Positions 41,620 to 49,143 of a stretch of DNA of 64,000 bases are shown piece after piece. The position numbers and the translations under genes were made by a program. The stretch is taken from contig NZ_PPDK01000001.1 in NCBI RefSeq assembly GCF_003074135.1, positions 3,348,001-3,412,000 on the forward strand. Direction: 5' to 3'. Source of the stretch: Euzebya tangerina. GTDB taxonomy: Bacteria > Actinomycetota > Nitriliruptoria > Euzebyales > Euzebyaceae. The notes below the pieces were generated by a model. The model saw nothing but the letters and a program-made list of their open reading frames with translations, searched no databases and had not been told where the DNA came from. How positions within the stretch are numbered: the first letter of the stretch is position 1; every line of letters begins with the position of its first letter.

Positions 41620-43668
41620 CTACTGGCTGGGTGTCGGACTTGGCGTCGGCGTGGGCGTCGCCTCGGGGAGGATGAAGAAGGTGTCGAGCACCGTCTGCAA
41701 GGCGGCGTCGTCGCGAGGCTCGAGGCCTTGGAACTGCACCAGGAGGATGGTGTCCTGCTCCGGTGGTTCTGCGGCCACGATCACGTAATCAGCATCGGTG
41801 GCGCCGCAGTTGATGTAGTCATCACGGAATCCGGTGTAGGCCTGGTCCTCGTACGGGGTCCGACCGGTGTACTCGCACTGGTTGGAGAAGTCGAGAGCGT
41901 CCAGGACCGCATTCGGGTCGAGGTTCGCTCGAAGTTGCTCGCTGACACCGAAGATGACGCCGGGCTCGGCCCAGGTGGTCCGGAACCGCTCCAGGTCGGT
42001 TGACGCCTCGATCTGCTGCCCGACCGGCTCGTCGTTGATGATCCAGGGACCGCCGTTCACGTCGGACCATGGCCGCGGCACGTCGACGGTGATGGCATCG
42101 GTGTCGTCGCGCAGCCGTTCGAACGCGGCGTACTCGGGGGCTGGCTCCGCGGTGGGCTCCTCGGTGACGGGGTCCGGATCACGGGTCTCTGCCGGCATCA
42201 GCGGCGCGGCCGGTGTCGTCTGGGTTGCCGGCGGGGTCGTGACCTCGGGCGCCGTGGTGACCTCGGGAGGGGTCGGATCACCCGCTACCACCGGGGTCGG
42301 ATCATCATCGGGTTCGTCGTCCCCGCCAGCGAGGAAGAAGAGGCCCCCGATGATCACGATCGCGACCGCTCCGACGCCCGCCAGGATCTTGGGGAGCGCG
42401 GAGGACTGGGCCGGTGGGGGTGGCTGGGCGGTTCGATTGCCGAAGGCGCCTTGTTGCGGGACGTAGCCCGCCGGTCCCGACGCGTACTGCGGCTGGTGCT
42501 GGCGTGGTTGGACGGCCGCTGGCTGGTGGGGCCCAGGGCCCTGGGCGCCAGGCGAGGTTGGCGTGCCGGGGCCCGGTGGGCGGGTGCCGGCGCCGGCCGC
42601 GGACCAGCCGGGCGGCGGCGCTTGATCGGCCGGTGGCGGCGAGGGTTGCGGTGGCGCGTGTTGCGGTGGCTGGCCCTTCGGTCCGATGTCGGTGGTGCCA
42701 CGCTGATCGGCGCCGGCTCGCAGCGCGCTGATGCCCTCGATCGAGCGGGCGATGTCATCGGAGTGGATGGTCCGGGTCGACTCGCGAACCGCTGCGGCTT
42801 CGTCCTCTCGGACGGGCAACGGCGTCACCGGGTGTCCCATCCGCGTCTGCGCGTCACGGATGGCGTGCCCCATCTGGGCTGCCGAGCCGAAGCGCTGATC
42901 TTGCCGCTTGGCCATGGCTCGTTCAACCAGGGCGGCCACGTCGTCGGGGATGCCCTTGGCCCGCAGGTCGGGAACCGGGTCGTCCTTGATCCGGCTGAGC
43001 GCCGGCACGATCGACTGGTCCGTCGAGTGGACGAACGCCGCCTCGCCGATCAACAGCTTGTACATCGTGGACCCGAGTGCGTACAGGTCGGTGGCCGCGT
43101 CCGGGGGCTTGGCCTCCAGCAACTCAGGCGCCACGTGTTCGATCGAGGCGGTGAGGCTGGAGGTCTGGGTCTCAGGCCCGCCCTTGAGGCGGGCGATGCC
43201 GAAGTCACCCAGCTTGGGCTCGCCGTACCCGCTGACCAGGATGTTCTCGGGCTTCAGGTCCCGATGGAGGATGCCGGCTTGGTGCGCCGTCTCGAGTGCC
43301 CCGCAGACCTTGACCATCATGGTCAACACCTCGGCCGGGGGGATCGCCCCCGTCTTCTCCAGCCGGTCGCCCAAGGAGCCGCGCTCCATGAAGTCCATCA
43401 GGATGTAGGGCTTGCCCTGCTCGGTGAAGCCCGAGTCGTACACCGTGACGATGTTGGGGTGTCCCGAGAGCATCCCCATCGCCTGGATCTCCCGCTCGAA
43501 GCGGATGCGGACCTTGCGGTCCTTCACGGTGTTGGTGACGACCTTGACGGCCACGTCGCGGCGCAGTGACTCCTGCCGGGCCTTGTAGACCGTGCCGAAC
43601 CCGCCTTCACCGACGACGACCGCGTCGGTGAGGTCGTCTATGCCCAGCTCTACAACGTCGTCACTCAT
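41620..43668 (-). CDS. PknB-type Ser/Thr protein kinase with extracytoplasmic domain
   Basis: 682 residues. Kinase domain 1-280: VGEGGFGTVYKA, Lys42, HRDLKPENIL and DFGIARL. A Pro/Gln-rich linker follows, a transmembrane helix at ~430-450 (AGVGAVAIVIIGGLFFLAG), a Thr/Pro/Asp-rich stalk, and a ~150-residue outer domain with two Cys and no PASTA repeats. It is inserted between prcA and pafA with short gaps, so it is co-transcribed with the proteasome. Mycobacterial PknA/PknB can phosphorylate PrcA, making the proteasome a plausible target (inference). Confidence 0.93.
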   Translation of the reverse strand: MSDDVVELGIDDLTDAVVVGEGGFGTVYKARQESLRRDVAVKVVTNTVKDRKVRIRFEREIQAMGMLSGHPNIVTVYDSGFTEQGKPYILMDFMERGSLGDRLEKTGAIPPAEVLTMMVKVCGALETAHQAGILHRDLKPENILVSGYGEPKLGDFGIARLKGGPETQTSSLTASIEHVAPELLEAKPPDAATDLYALGSTMYKLLIGEAAFVHSTDQSIVPALSRIKDDPVPDLRAKGIPDDVAALVERAMAKRQDQRFGSAAQMGHAIRDAQTRMGHPVTPLPVREDEAAAVRESTRTIHSDDIARSIEGISALRAGADQRGTTDIGPKGQPPQHAPPQPSPPPADQAPPPGWSAAGAGTRPPGPGTPTSPGAQGPGPHQPAAVQPRQHQPQYASGPAGYVPQQGAFGNRTAQPPPPAQSSALPKILAGVGAVAIVIIGGLFFLAGGDDEPDDDPTPVVAGDPTPPEVTTAPEVTTPPATQTTPAAPLMPAETRDPDPVTEEPTAEPAPEYAAFERLRDDTDAITVDVPRPWSDVNGGPWIINDEPVGQQIEASTDLERFRTTWAEPGVIFGVSEQLRANLDPNAVLDALDFSNQCEYTGRTPYEDQAYTGFRDDYINCGATDADYVIVAAEPPEQDTILLVQFQGLEPRDDAALQTVLDTFFILPEATPTPTPSPTPSQ

Positions 43669-43692
43669 GGCTGCTCACCCAGCCTACCGAGG

Positions 43693-44373
43693 TCACTCTG
43701 CGTCGAGGAGCTCCGCAACGCCGCGCTCATCCAATCGAAAGAACTTCCGCCGTCCCAGCGACCGGTCAAGACCCGCCACCTCCAGCCGGTCGGCGTCCAT
43801 CGTCCGCTCCTCGACCTGCTCCAGAGCGGCCACCGTGGTGCGGAGCGCCGCAGCCCGGTCCATGTCGGGCTGGTAGGTCTGGCCCAGCGCCTCGTTGATC
43901 GCCTCGGCGCGGCCACCGATGGCGACGAAGCTGTCCTCGTCGGTGATCGAGCCGTCGAACAGGATGTGGTACAGCTCGACGTGCTCGGCGGCGACCTCGG
44001 CGACGACCAGCTCCACCTCCAGCGGCTTGGGTGAGTCGGTGAACGTCGCCCCCATGGCGTTGGCGTAGGCGTTGGCCAGCGCCCGACCGGTCACGTCTTG
44101 CCGGGAGTACTGGTAGCCCTTCACGTCTGCCAGCCGGATGCCGGCGACGCGCAGCTGCTCAAACTCGTTGTACTTACCGACGGCGGCGAAGGCGATGCAG
44201 TCGTAGATCTCGCTGACCTTGTGCAGCGTGGCGGAGGGGTTCTCGGCGACGAACAGGACCCCACTGGCGGTGGTCAGCGCCACGACGGACCGGCCGCGAC
44301 TGATGCCCTTGCGGGCGAAGTCGGCCTTGTCCTTCATCGCCTGCTCGGGCGAGACGTAGGGCATCATCGGCAT
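43693..44373 (-). CDS. prcA: 20S proteasome alpha subunit
   Basis: 226 residues. N-terminus MPMMPYVSPEQAMKDKADFA, then RKGISRGRSVVALTTASGVL and IGGRAEAINEALGQTYQPD. Forms the outer rings and gate of the bacterial 20S proteasome. The in-frame ATG at 44364 is an alternative start. It follows prcB by 44 bp. The C-terminus ends LLDAE. Confidence 0.96.
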   Translation of the reverse strand: MPMMPYVSPEQAMKDKADFARKGISRGRSVVALTTASGVLFVAENPSATLHKVSEIYDCIAFAAVGKYNEFEQLRVAGIRLADVKGYQYSRQDVTGRALANAYANAMGATFTDSPKPLEVELVVAEVAAEHVELYHILFDGSITDEDSFVAIGGRAEAINEALGQTYQPDMDRAAALRTTVAALEQVEERTMDADRLEVAGLDRSLGRRKFFRLDERGVAELLDAE

Positions 44374-44417
44374 GTCGTGGGTCCTTGCGGGTTGGTGGTC
44401 GCGGGTGAGTCAAGCAC

Positions 44418-45260
44418 TCAGGCGGGCGCGTCGGGGCGGGGGTTGCGGTCGGCGATGGCGGACCCGGCCGACAACCGGTCGCCCCGGGCGTCGGCCACCT
44501 GACGGGCGCGCTCGGCCACCTCGTCCTCCTCACGCTCGGCGTATCCGTCGGCGTCGATCTGGGCGACGATCGGGTAGAGGCCGCGAACGGTGTCGGGTCC
44601 ACCGGTGGCGGAGTCCTCGTCGGCCGCATCCCACAGGGCCGATATGGTCAGGTCGACGGCCTCATCGGCGCCCATGCCGCGTTCCCAACGGGCCTTCAAC
44701 GATGCGCGGGCGTGCAGTCCTCCCGAGCCGGTCGCCGAGAACCGGCGCTCCTCATACCGGCCGCCGGCCACGTCGAAGTCGAAGATCCGGCCCACCTCGG
44801 AGCGGCGGTCGTAGCCCGCGAAAAGCGGGACGATGACCAGACCCTGCATGGCCATCGGGAGGTTGCCGCGGACCATGCTCGCCAGCTTGTTGGCCTTGCC
44901 CTCCAGTGACAGCTCGCTGCCCTCGACCTTCTCATAGTGCTCGAGCTCCGTGGCGAACACCTTGGCCAGTTCGATCGCCGGGCCGGCTGAGCCGGAGATC
45001 CCGACCGCCGACACGCGGTCGGTCTGGAAGATCTTGCGCATGTCCCGCTTGGAGATCAGGTTGCCGGCGGTCGCCCGACGGTCACCGGCGATCACCACAC
45101 CACCCTCGTAGACCGCGGCGACGATCGTCGTGCCCTCGACGTGCGGGAGGTGACCAGCCGGCTCACCGGGCCAGTCGAGTGGGGAGATCCGGCGGATCAG
45201 GTCGCTGAAGGATGAGCCGGAGTAGTCGAACGGATCGGTGCGGGCCAGCCGGTCGGTCAT
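44418..45260 (-). CDS. prcB: 20S proteasome beta subunit (with propeptide)
   Basis: 280 residues. The propeptide is 43 residues; autocleavage in HVEGTTIVAAV would free the nucleophile Thr44 (mature Thr1). The partner residues Asp60 (mature 17, GDRRAT) and Lys76 (mature 33, RDMRKIF) are present, as is VSAVGISGSAGPAIE. Catalytic subunit of the proteasome. It follows pup by 28 bp. Confidence 0.97.
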   Translation of the reverse strand: MTDRLARTDPFDYSGSSFSDLIRRISPLDWPGEPAGHLPHVEGTTIVAAVYEGGVVIAGDRRATAGNLISKRDMRKIFQTDRVSAVGISGSAGPAIELAKVFATELEHYEKVEGSELSLEGKANKLASMVRGNLPMAMQGLVIVPLFAGYDRRSEVGRIFDFDVAGGRYEERRFSATGSGGLHARASLKARWERGMGADEAVDLTISALWDAADEDSATGGPDTVRGLYPIVAQIDADGYAEREEDEVAERARQVADARGDRLSAGSAIADRNPRPDAPA

Positions 45261-45288
45261 AGATGCCGAACGCTACCGCCGGGTTGAA

Positions 45289-45477
45289 CTACTCGCCGCC
45301 CTTCTGGACGTAGTTCTTGACGAACTCCTCGGCGTTCTCCTCGAGCACACCATCGATCTCATCGAGCAGGTCATCGACGTCGGAGGTGTCGACTTCGGGG
45401 CTCTCGCTGTCGACCGTGGCGTCCTGCTCCTCGGTCTGCTTGCCCTTCTGCTTGCGGACCTGACCGCCGTCGCTCAT
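45289..45477 (-). CDS. pup: prokaryotic ubiquitin-like protein Pup (ends GGE)
   Basis: 62 residues, acidic and probably unstructured, with the helical Mpa-binding part ...VDDLLDEIDGVLEENAEEFV and the C-terminus YVQKGGE. It encodes a terminal Glu directly (GAG then TAG), so deamidation by Dop is not needed for conjugation. Located between dop and prcB, the usual order. Confidence 0.97.
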   Translation of the reverse strand: MSDGGQVRKQKGKQTEEQDATVDSESPEVDTSDVDDLLDEIDGVLEENAEEFVKNYVQKGGE

Positions 45478-45515
45478 GGGGTCTCCTCTGCGTCGTCGTC
45501 TGCTACACGACCAGT

Positions 45516-47015
45516 CTAGCCGCGGAGCCGGTCCAGGAGGTCTCTTGCCGTGTCGGCGTTGTCGATCAGTTCACCCACCATGGCCTCGGTCCCACGGGTC
45601 GGGTCCATCATGGGGACGCGCTGGAGGGTCTCCCCGCCGACGTCGAAGATCATCGAGTCCCAGCCTGCGGCAGTCACGTTGTCGCGGTACTTCTCGAGGC
45701 AGCGACCGCGGAAGTAGGCGCGGGTATCGCGGGGTGGGTTGGCGATCGCGTGCTGGACGTCGTCCTCGCTGACCATGGTCTCGACCCGGCCGGTGGCGAC
45801 GAGGCGGTTGTACAGGCCCTTGTCGCGCCGGACATCGGAGTACTGGATGTCGATCAGCTTGAGCTTCTGGTCGTCCCAGTTCAGGCCGTCCCGCTCGACG
45901 TAGCGCTGCATGATCCGGTACTTCGTGACCCAGTCGACCACGCCGTCCAGGCTCATGGGGTCGTCCTCGATGGCGGTGATGAGGCGGTCCCAGACCGACA
46001 GGACCTCATTCGCCCAGTCGGGGGCGTCGTGGCTCGCGACCCACTTCTGGGCCCACTCGAGGTAATGCCACTGCAGTTCCATGGGTCGGACCTTGCGGCC
46101 GTCGACCAGACTGACCGTCTTGCGGCACGTGAGGTCGTGGGAGACGGCGTGCAGCGTCGTGACCGGACTCGAGATGGCCGGGGCGGCGGGGAGGAACCCG
46201 TCCTCGATCATCCCGAGGACCAGCGCGGTCTGACCAACCTTGAGGAAGGTGCAGATCTCGCTCATGTTGGCGTCGCCGATGATCACGTGGAGGCGGCGGA
46301 AGCGGTCGGGGTCGGCGTGCGGCTCGTCGCGGGTGTTGATGATTGGCCGCTTGAGGGTCGTCTCCAGCCCGACCTCCACTTCGAAGAAGTCGGCACGCTG
46401 GGTGACCTGGTAGTCGACCTCCGCGCCGGGGAACTCGGTGCCGACACGGCCCGCCCCCACGAGGGCCTGGCGGGTGATGAACAGCGGGGTGAGCTGCCGG
46501 ACGATCTCGCCGAACGGCGTCTCCCGGGCGACGATGTAGTTCTCGTGCATCCCGTAGGCGGCACCCTTGCCATCGGTGTTGTTCTTGGTGATCAGGATCC
46601 GGCCGGGGTTGGCGTGGTCGTGGCCGGGGATGAGCGGGGCGGCCTTCTCGGCGGCGATCTCGAGGACCCGCTCACCGGCTTTGTCCCAGATGACGGCATC
46701 CCGCGGGTTGGTGACCTCGGGGGAGGAGTACTCCGGGTGGGCGTGGTCGACGTAGAACCGGGCGCCGTTGGTTAGGATCGAGTTGGCCAGCCCGATGTCG
46801 TCGTCGAGGGCTGGATCGTGGGCGTCCTGCTGGGTGTAGCCGCGGGCGTCCTGGAGGGGGTCTTCGTCCTCGTAGTCCCACTTGGCCCGGCTGCGGCCGT
46901 CGGCGTTGTAGGCGTTGACGACCAGTGATGAGGCCAGCACCGGGTTGAACTCGGGCCGCCCGATGACGGAGATGCCGAACTCGGTCTCGATGCCGATGGT
47001 TGGGGGGAGGGCCAT
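45516..47015 (-). CDS. dop: depupylase/deamidase Dop
   Basis: 499 residues; starts MALPPTIGIETEFGISV with the metal Glu10/Glu12 and the nucleophilic Asp90 in ARFYVDHAHPEYSSPEVTNP. Contains the Dop-specific insertion after ~residue 40 (SRAKWDYEDEDPLQDARGYT). Because Pup here already ends in Glu, its main job must be depupylation. It lies 38 bp upstream of pup. Confidence 0.97.
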   Translation of the reverse strand: MALPPTIGIETEFGISVIGRPEFNPVLASSLVVNAYNADGRSRAKWDYEDEDPLQDARGYTQQDAHDPALDDDIGLANSILTNGARFYVDHAHPEYSSPEVTNPRDAVIWDKAGERVLEIAAEKAAPLIPGHDHANPGRILITKNNTDGKGAAYGMHENYIVARETPFGEIVRQLTPLFITRQALVGAGRVGTEFPGAEVDYQVTQRADFFEVEVGLETTLKRPIINTRDEPHADPDRFRRLHVIIGDANMSEICTFLKVGQTALVLGMIEDGFLPAAPAISSPVTTLHAVSHDLTCRKTVSLVDGRKVRPMELQWHYLEWAQKWVASHDAPDWANEVLSVWDRLITAIEDDPMSLDGVVDWVTKYRIMQRYVERDGLNWDDQKLKLIDIQYSDVRRDKGLYNRLVATGRVETMVSEDDVQHAIANPPRDTRAYFRGRCLEKYRDNVTAAGWDSMIFDVGGETLQRVPMMDPTRGTEAMVGELIDNADTARDLLDRLRG

Positions 47016-47048
47016 AGATCGAGCCTACCGGCGCCCTGTGCCATTCCG

Positions 47049-47092
47049 GGTGTGTCGGCTCTGCGTGGGCCTCCACGCGGACCCGACACAGC
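47049..47092. repeat. locus B 44-bp element, copy 1 (upstream side)
   Basis: Arms GGTGTGTC (47049-47056) and GACACAGC (47085-47092). TGTGTCGG pairs perfectly with CCGACACA, and an inner stem GCGTGG/CCACGC (47063-47068/47073-47078) closes a 4-nt loop. The result is a near-cruciform hairpin. Exactly 44 bp, as are the other three copies. Confidence 0.85.
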
Positions 47093-47116
47093 TCCCATCG
47101 ACTGGCCCGGCCACGG

Positions 47117-47160
47117 GGTGTGTCATGTCTGAGCGCCTGCGCACGCTGACCTGACACGCC
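47117..47160. repeat. locus B 44-bp element, copy 2 (upstream side)
   Basis: Arms GGTGTGTC (47117-47124) and GACACGCC (47153-47160), enclosing 28 bp with an inner AGCG/CGCT stem (47132-47135/47144-47147). It lies ~90 bp before the nuclease B start codon. Confidence 0.85.
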
Positions 47161-47249
47161 CACGACTCGACACGACTTCGTCAACGGGTTGTCCACAGAT
47201 CGGCAGAGAAAGCTCTCGCCGAGCCGCCCACATCCGGGACTCTGCTGCT

Positions 47250-48161
47250 GTGAACAAGGCTGAGCGAGACACGGTTGACCGACTCATGCGAACGCACCGC
47301 GGCGTGATCACACCTGAGGTGGCGCGTCGTGGTGGCCTGACGCGACACAAGCTCGTGAACGCGCACGTTTCAGGCGAACTCGTCCGGGTCCGGCACCGCG
47401 TCTACACGACCAGGGGCGCGATAGTCAACTGGGACGACGAGCTCTTCGCCGACCTCGAGGCCTGCTGGCGCAACGCCTACGCCTCGCACTCCGCTGCTCT
47501 GGCGCTCCATGGGCTGCGACACCAGGAGCTCCCGCTTCGGCGAGAGCTCGTCGTCCACGGGAGTGCCCGTCCAACCGTCGCACAGAACGTGGTGGTCCAC
47601 CGGACTCGCCGCCTCGAACGCTTCGACCTCACGAAGATCAACGGGATCCCGTGCACGACGGTGGAGCGGGCGCTCATCGATGTCGCAGGACGGCTGTCGG
47701 AGCGGGCGCGCCTCGAGCTGATGGACGATGCAGTGATGAAGGGCTTGGCTGACCGAGACCTGCTGCACGGCCGGTGCCTCGACCTCGTCAGTGGGCGTTC
47801 TGGCGTCAGAACGCTGCTGGAGGCAACTCGACCCGGGGCTGAGCTGGCATTCAAGTCCAGCTTGGAGAAGGCGGGCCTCGAGCTGCTTCACCGGGCGGGG
47901 GTGCGGGACATGCGCATCAACGTGATCCCCGAACGAGCGCCCGCCGCGGGGGTCACGGATGTGGTGTCGGAGACCGATCGACTGATCGTGGACTGGGACG
48001 GTCTGCGCTTCCACAGCTCCCGCCGTGCGCGCGAGCGCGACAACGAGAAGTCCAACCAGTGCGCTCTTGCCGGCTATACGTTGCTGCGTTTCACCTGGAA
48101 CCACGTTCACCATCAGCCGGTCTACGTGATCGACCTGGCGCGGCGGACGGTGGATGCCTGA
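47250..48161 (+). CDS. nuclease B: AbiEi-like N-terminus plus DUF559/Vsr-like C-terminus
   Basis: 303 residues from GTG 47250. The same design as nuclease A: N-terminal winged helix (THRGVITPEVARRGGLTRHK...VRVRHRVYTT), a middle with SAALALHGLRHQELPLR and GIPCTTVERALIDVAGRL, and a C-terminal ~110 residues resembling DUF559/Vsr nucleases. Candidate active-site acids are Asp237 (GVTDVVSET), Asp248/Asp250 (LIVDWDGLRFH) and His255. It lacks the IIEYDG form of A (Asp replaces Glu), so activity is uncertain. Flanked by two 44-bp elements on each side. It interrupts the space between dop and arc. Confidence 0.7.
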   Translation: MNKAERDTVDRLMRTHRGVITPEVARRGGLTRHKLVNAHVSGELVRVRHRVYTTRGAIVNWDDELFADLEACWRNAYASHSAALALHGLRHQELPLRRELVVHGSARPTVAQNVVVHRTRRLERFDLTKINGIPCTTVERALIDVAGRLSERARLELMDDAVMKGLADRDLLHGRCLDLVSGRSGVRTLLEATRPGAELAFKSSLEKAGLELLHRAGVRDMRINVIPERAPAAGVTDVVSETDRLIVDWDGLRFHSSRRARERDNEKSNQCALAGYTLLRFTWNHVHHQPVYVIDLARRTVDA

Positions 48162-48202
48162 GGTGCCGGGCCCCATTCGAGAGGTGCCGGGCCCCCATTC
48201 GA
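48159..48202 (+). repeat. tandem 21/22-bp repeat (two copies) after nuclease B
   Basis: GAGGTGCCGGGCCCCATTCGA occurs at 48160-48180 and again, with one extra C, at 48181-48202, overlapping the nuclease stop codon. Each copy begins GAGGTG like the arms of the following 44-bp elements. Confidence 0.8.
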
Positions 48203-48246
48203 GGTGTGTCGTCTCGGCGTGACAGCACACTCGGAGATGACACACC
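48203..48246. repeat. locus B 44-bp element, copy 3 (downstream side)
   Basis: Perfect arms GGTGTGTC (48203-48210) and GACACACC (48239-48246) enclose 28 bp containing GGCGTGACAGCAC, shared with copy 4. Confidence 0.88.
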
Positions 48247-48273
48247 TGGGGCGTTTCACCAGCCAGCAGCGGA

Positions 48274-48317
48274 GGTGTGTCGGACGTTGGCGTGACAGCA
48301 CGCGGAGTCGACACACC
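48274..48317. repeat. locus B 44-bp element, copy 4 (downstream side)
   Basis: Perfect arms GGTGTGTC (48274-48281) and GACACACC (48310-48317), inner stem GCGTG/CACGC with loop ACAG. The core GGCGTGACAGCAC is identical to copy 3; starts are 71 bp apart. Confidence 0.88.
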
Positions 48318-48365
48318 CCACGTTCGACCGGCCACCGGCCGGCCAACCGGATCGAGCCTACTCAG

Positions 48366-49073
48366 CTAGACCGGAGCTGGGAGCGGGACCGCGACCCCGT
48401 CCGGAAAGCCCTCCCCTTTCGCGCCGGTGCCCGAGAGCAGGTAGACCCGTCCCGCCCCGTGCGACCGCCACTCCCCCGTCCCCGGTTCCCAGACCACGGC
48501 GGTCTCCTCATCCACGCCCACGACCGCCACGCCGCTCGAGACCAACTGGGCTGCCAATCCCGCGAGCCGCTGCGCGAATCCGAACTTGTCGAAGTGCGGG
48601 ATGGTGGTGATCGCTCCCGCCAGGCCCAACCCCTCCACCGTCCCACCACGCATGGACAGGGTCTGCGATCCCAGCGCCATCGCCCCCGCCGAGCACCCCG
48701 CCAGCGCGGCCCCAGCCGCCCATTGCTGCGCGATCGCCGCCGCCAGCGCCGTCCCCCGGAGCGTCTCGGCGAGGAACGCCGGATTCCCACCGGAGAGGTA
48801 GATCAGGCCACAGCCCTCCAGCGCCTCGACCGACTGATCCCCGTCGGCATCCTCGGCGGTCCGGACGTCGACCTCGACGACCTCAGCCCCCAGCGCGTCG
48901 TAGTGGCGGTGAGCCAGGTCGAACCAGCGGCGGACACTGCGGTCACCCTCCGGGGCTGCGGCTGTCGGGATCACGGCCACACGGGCCGGCGCACCCTCGA
49001 GCAGGATCGTGTCCACCACCGACATGGCCGGGAGGAACTCGCCGCTCCCGACCAGGGCCAGTCGGCCACTCAT
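48366..49073 (-). CDS. peptidase S51/cyanophycinase-like protein
   Basis: 235 residues from ATG 49073 (the upstream open frame is low-complexity). It shows the S51 flavodoxin-like fold with the nucleophile elbow AGCSAGAMALG (Ser in GCSAG), LIYLSGGNPAFLAETL, and VVGVDEETAVVW. Related enzymes are alpha-aspartyl dipeptidase and cyanophycinase; the exact substrate is unknown. No signal peptide. It sits between arc and nuclease locus B on the minus strand. Confidence 0.85.
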   Translation of the reverse strand: MSGRLALVGSGEFLPAMSVVDTILLEGAPARVAVIPTAAAPEGDRSVRRWFDLAHRHYDALGAEVVEVDVRTAEDADGDQSVEALEGCGLIYLSGGNPAFLAETLRGTALAAAIAQQWAAGAALAGCSAGAMALGSQTLSMRGGTVEGLGLAGAITTIPHFDKFGFAQRLAGLAAQLVSSGVAVVGVDEETAVVWEPGTGEWRSHGAGRVYLLSGTGAKGEGFPDGVAVPLPAPV

Positions 49074-49143
49074 GCCATCGGACTCGCCCGAACCCGACTG
49101 GCCCGAACCCGACGAGACGGAACTCGGGCCGGCGGCGAGAGGA

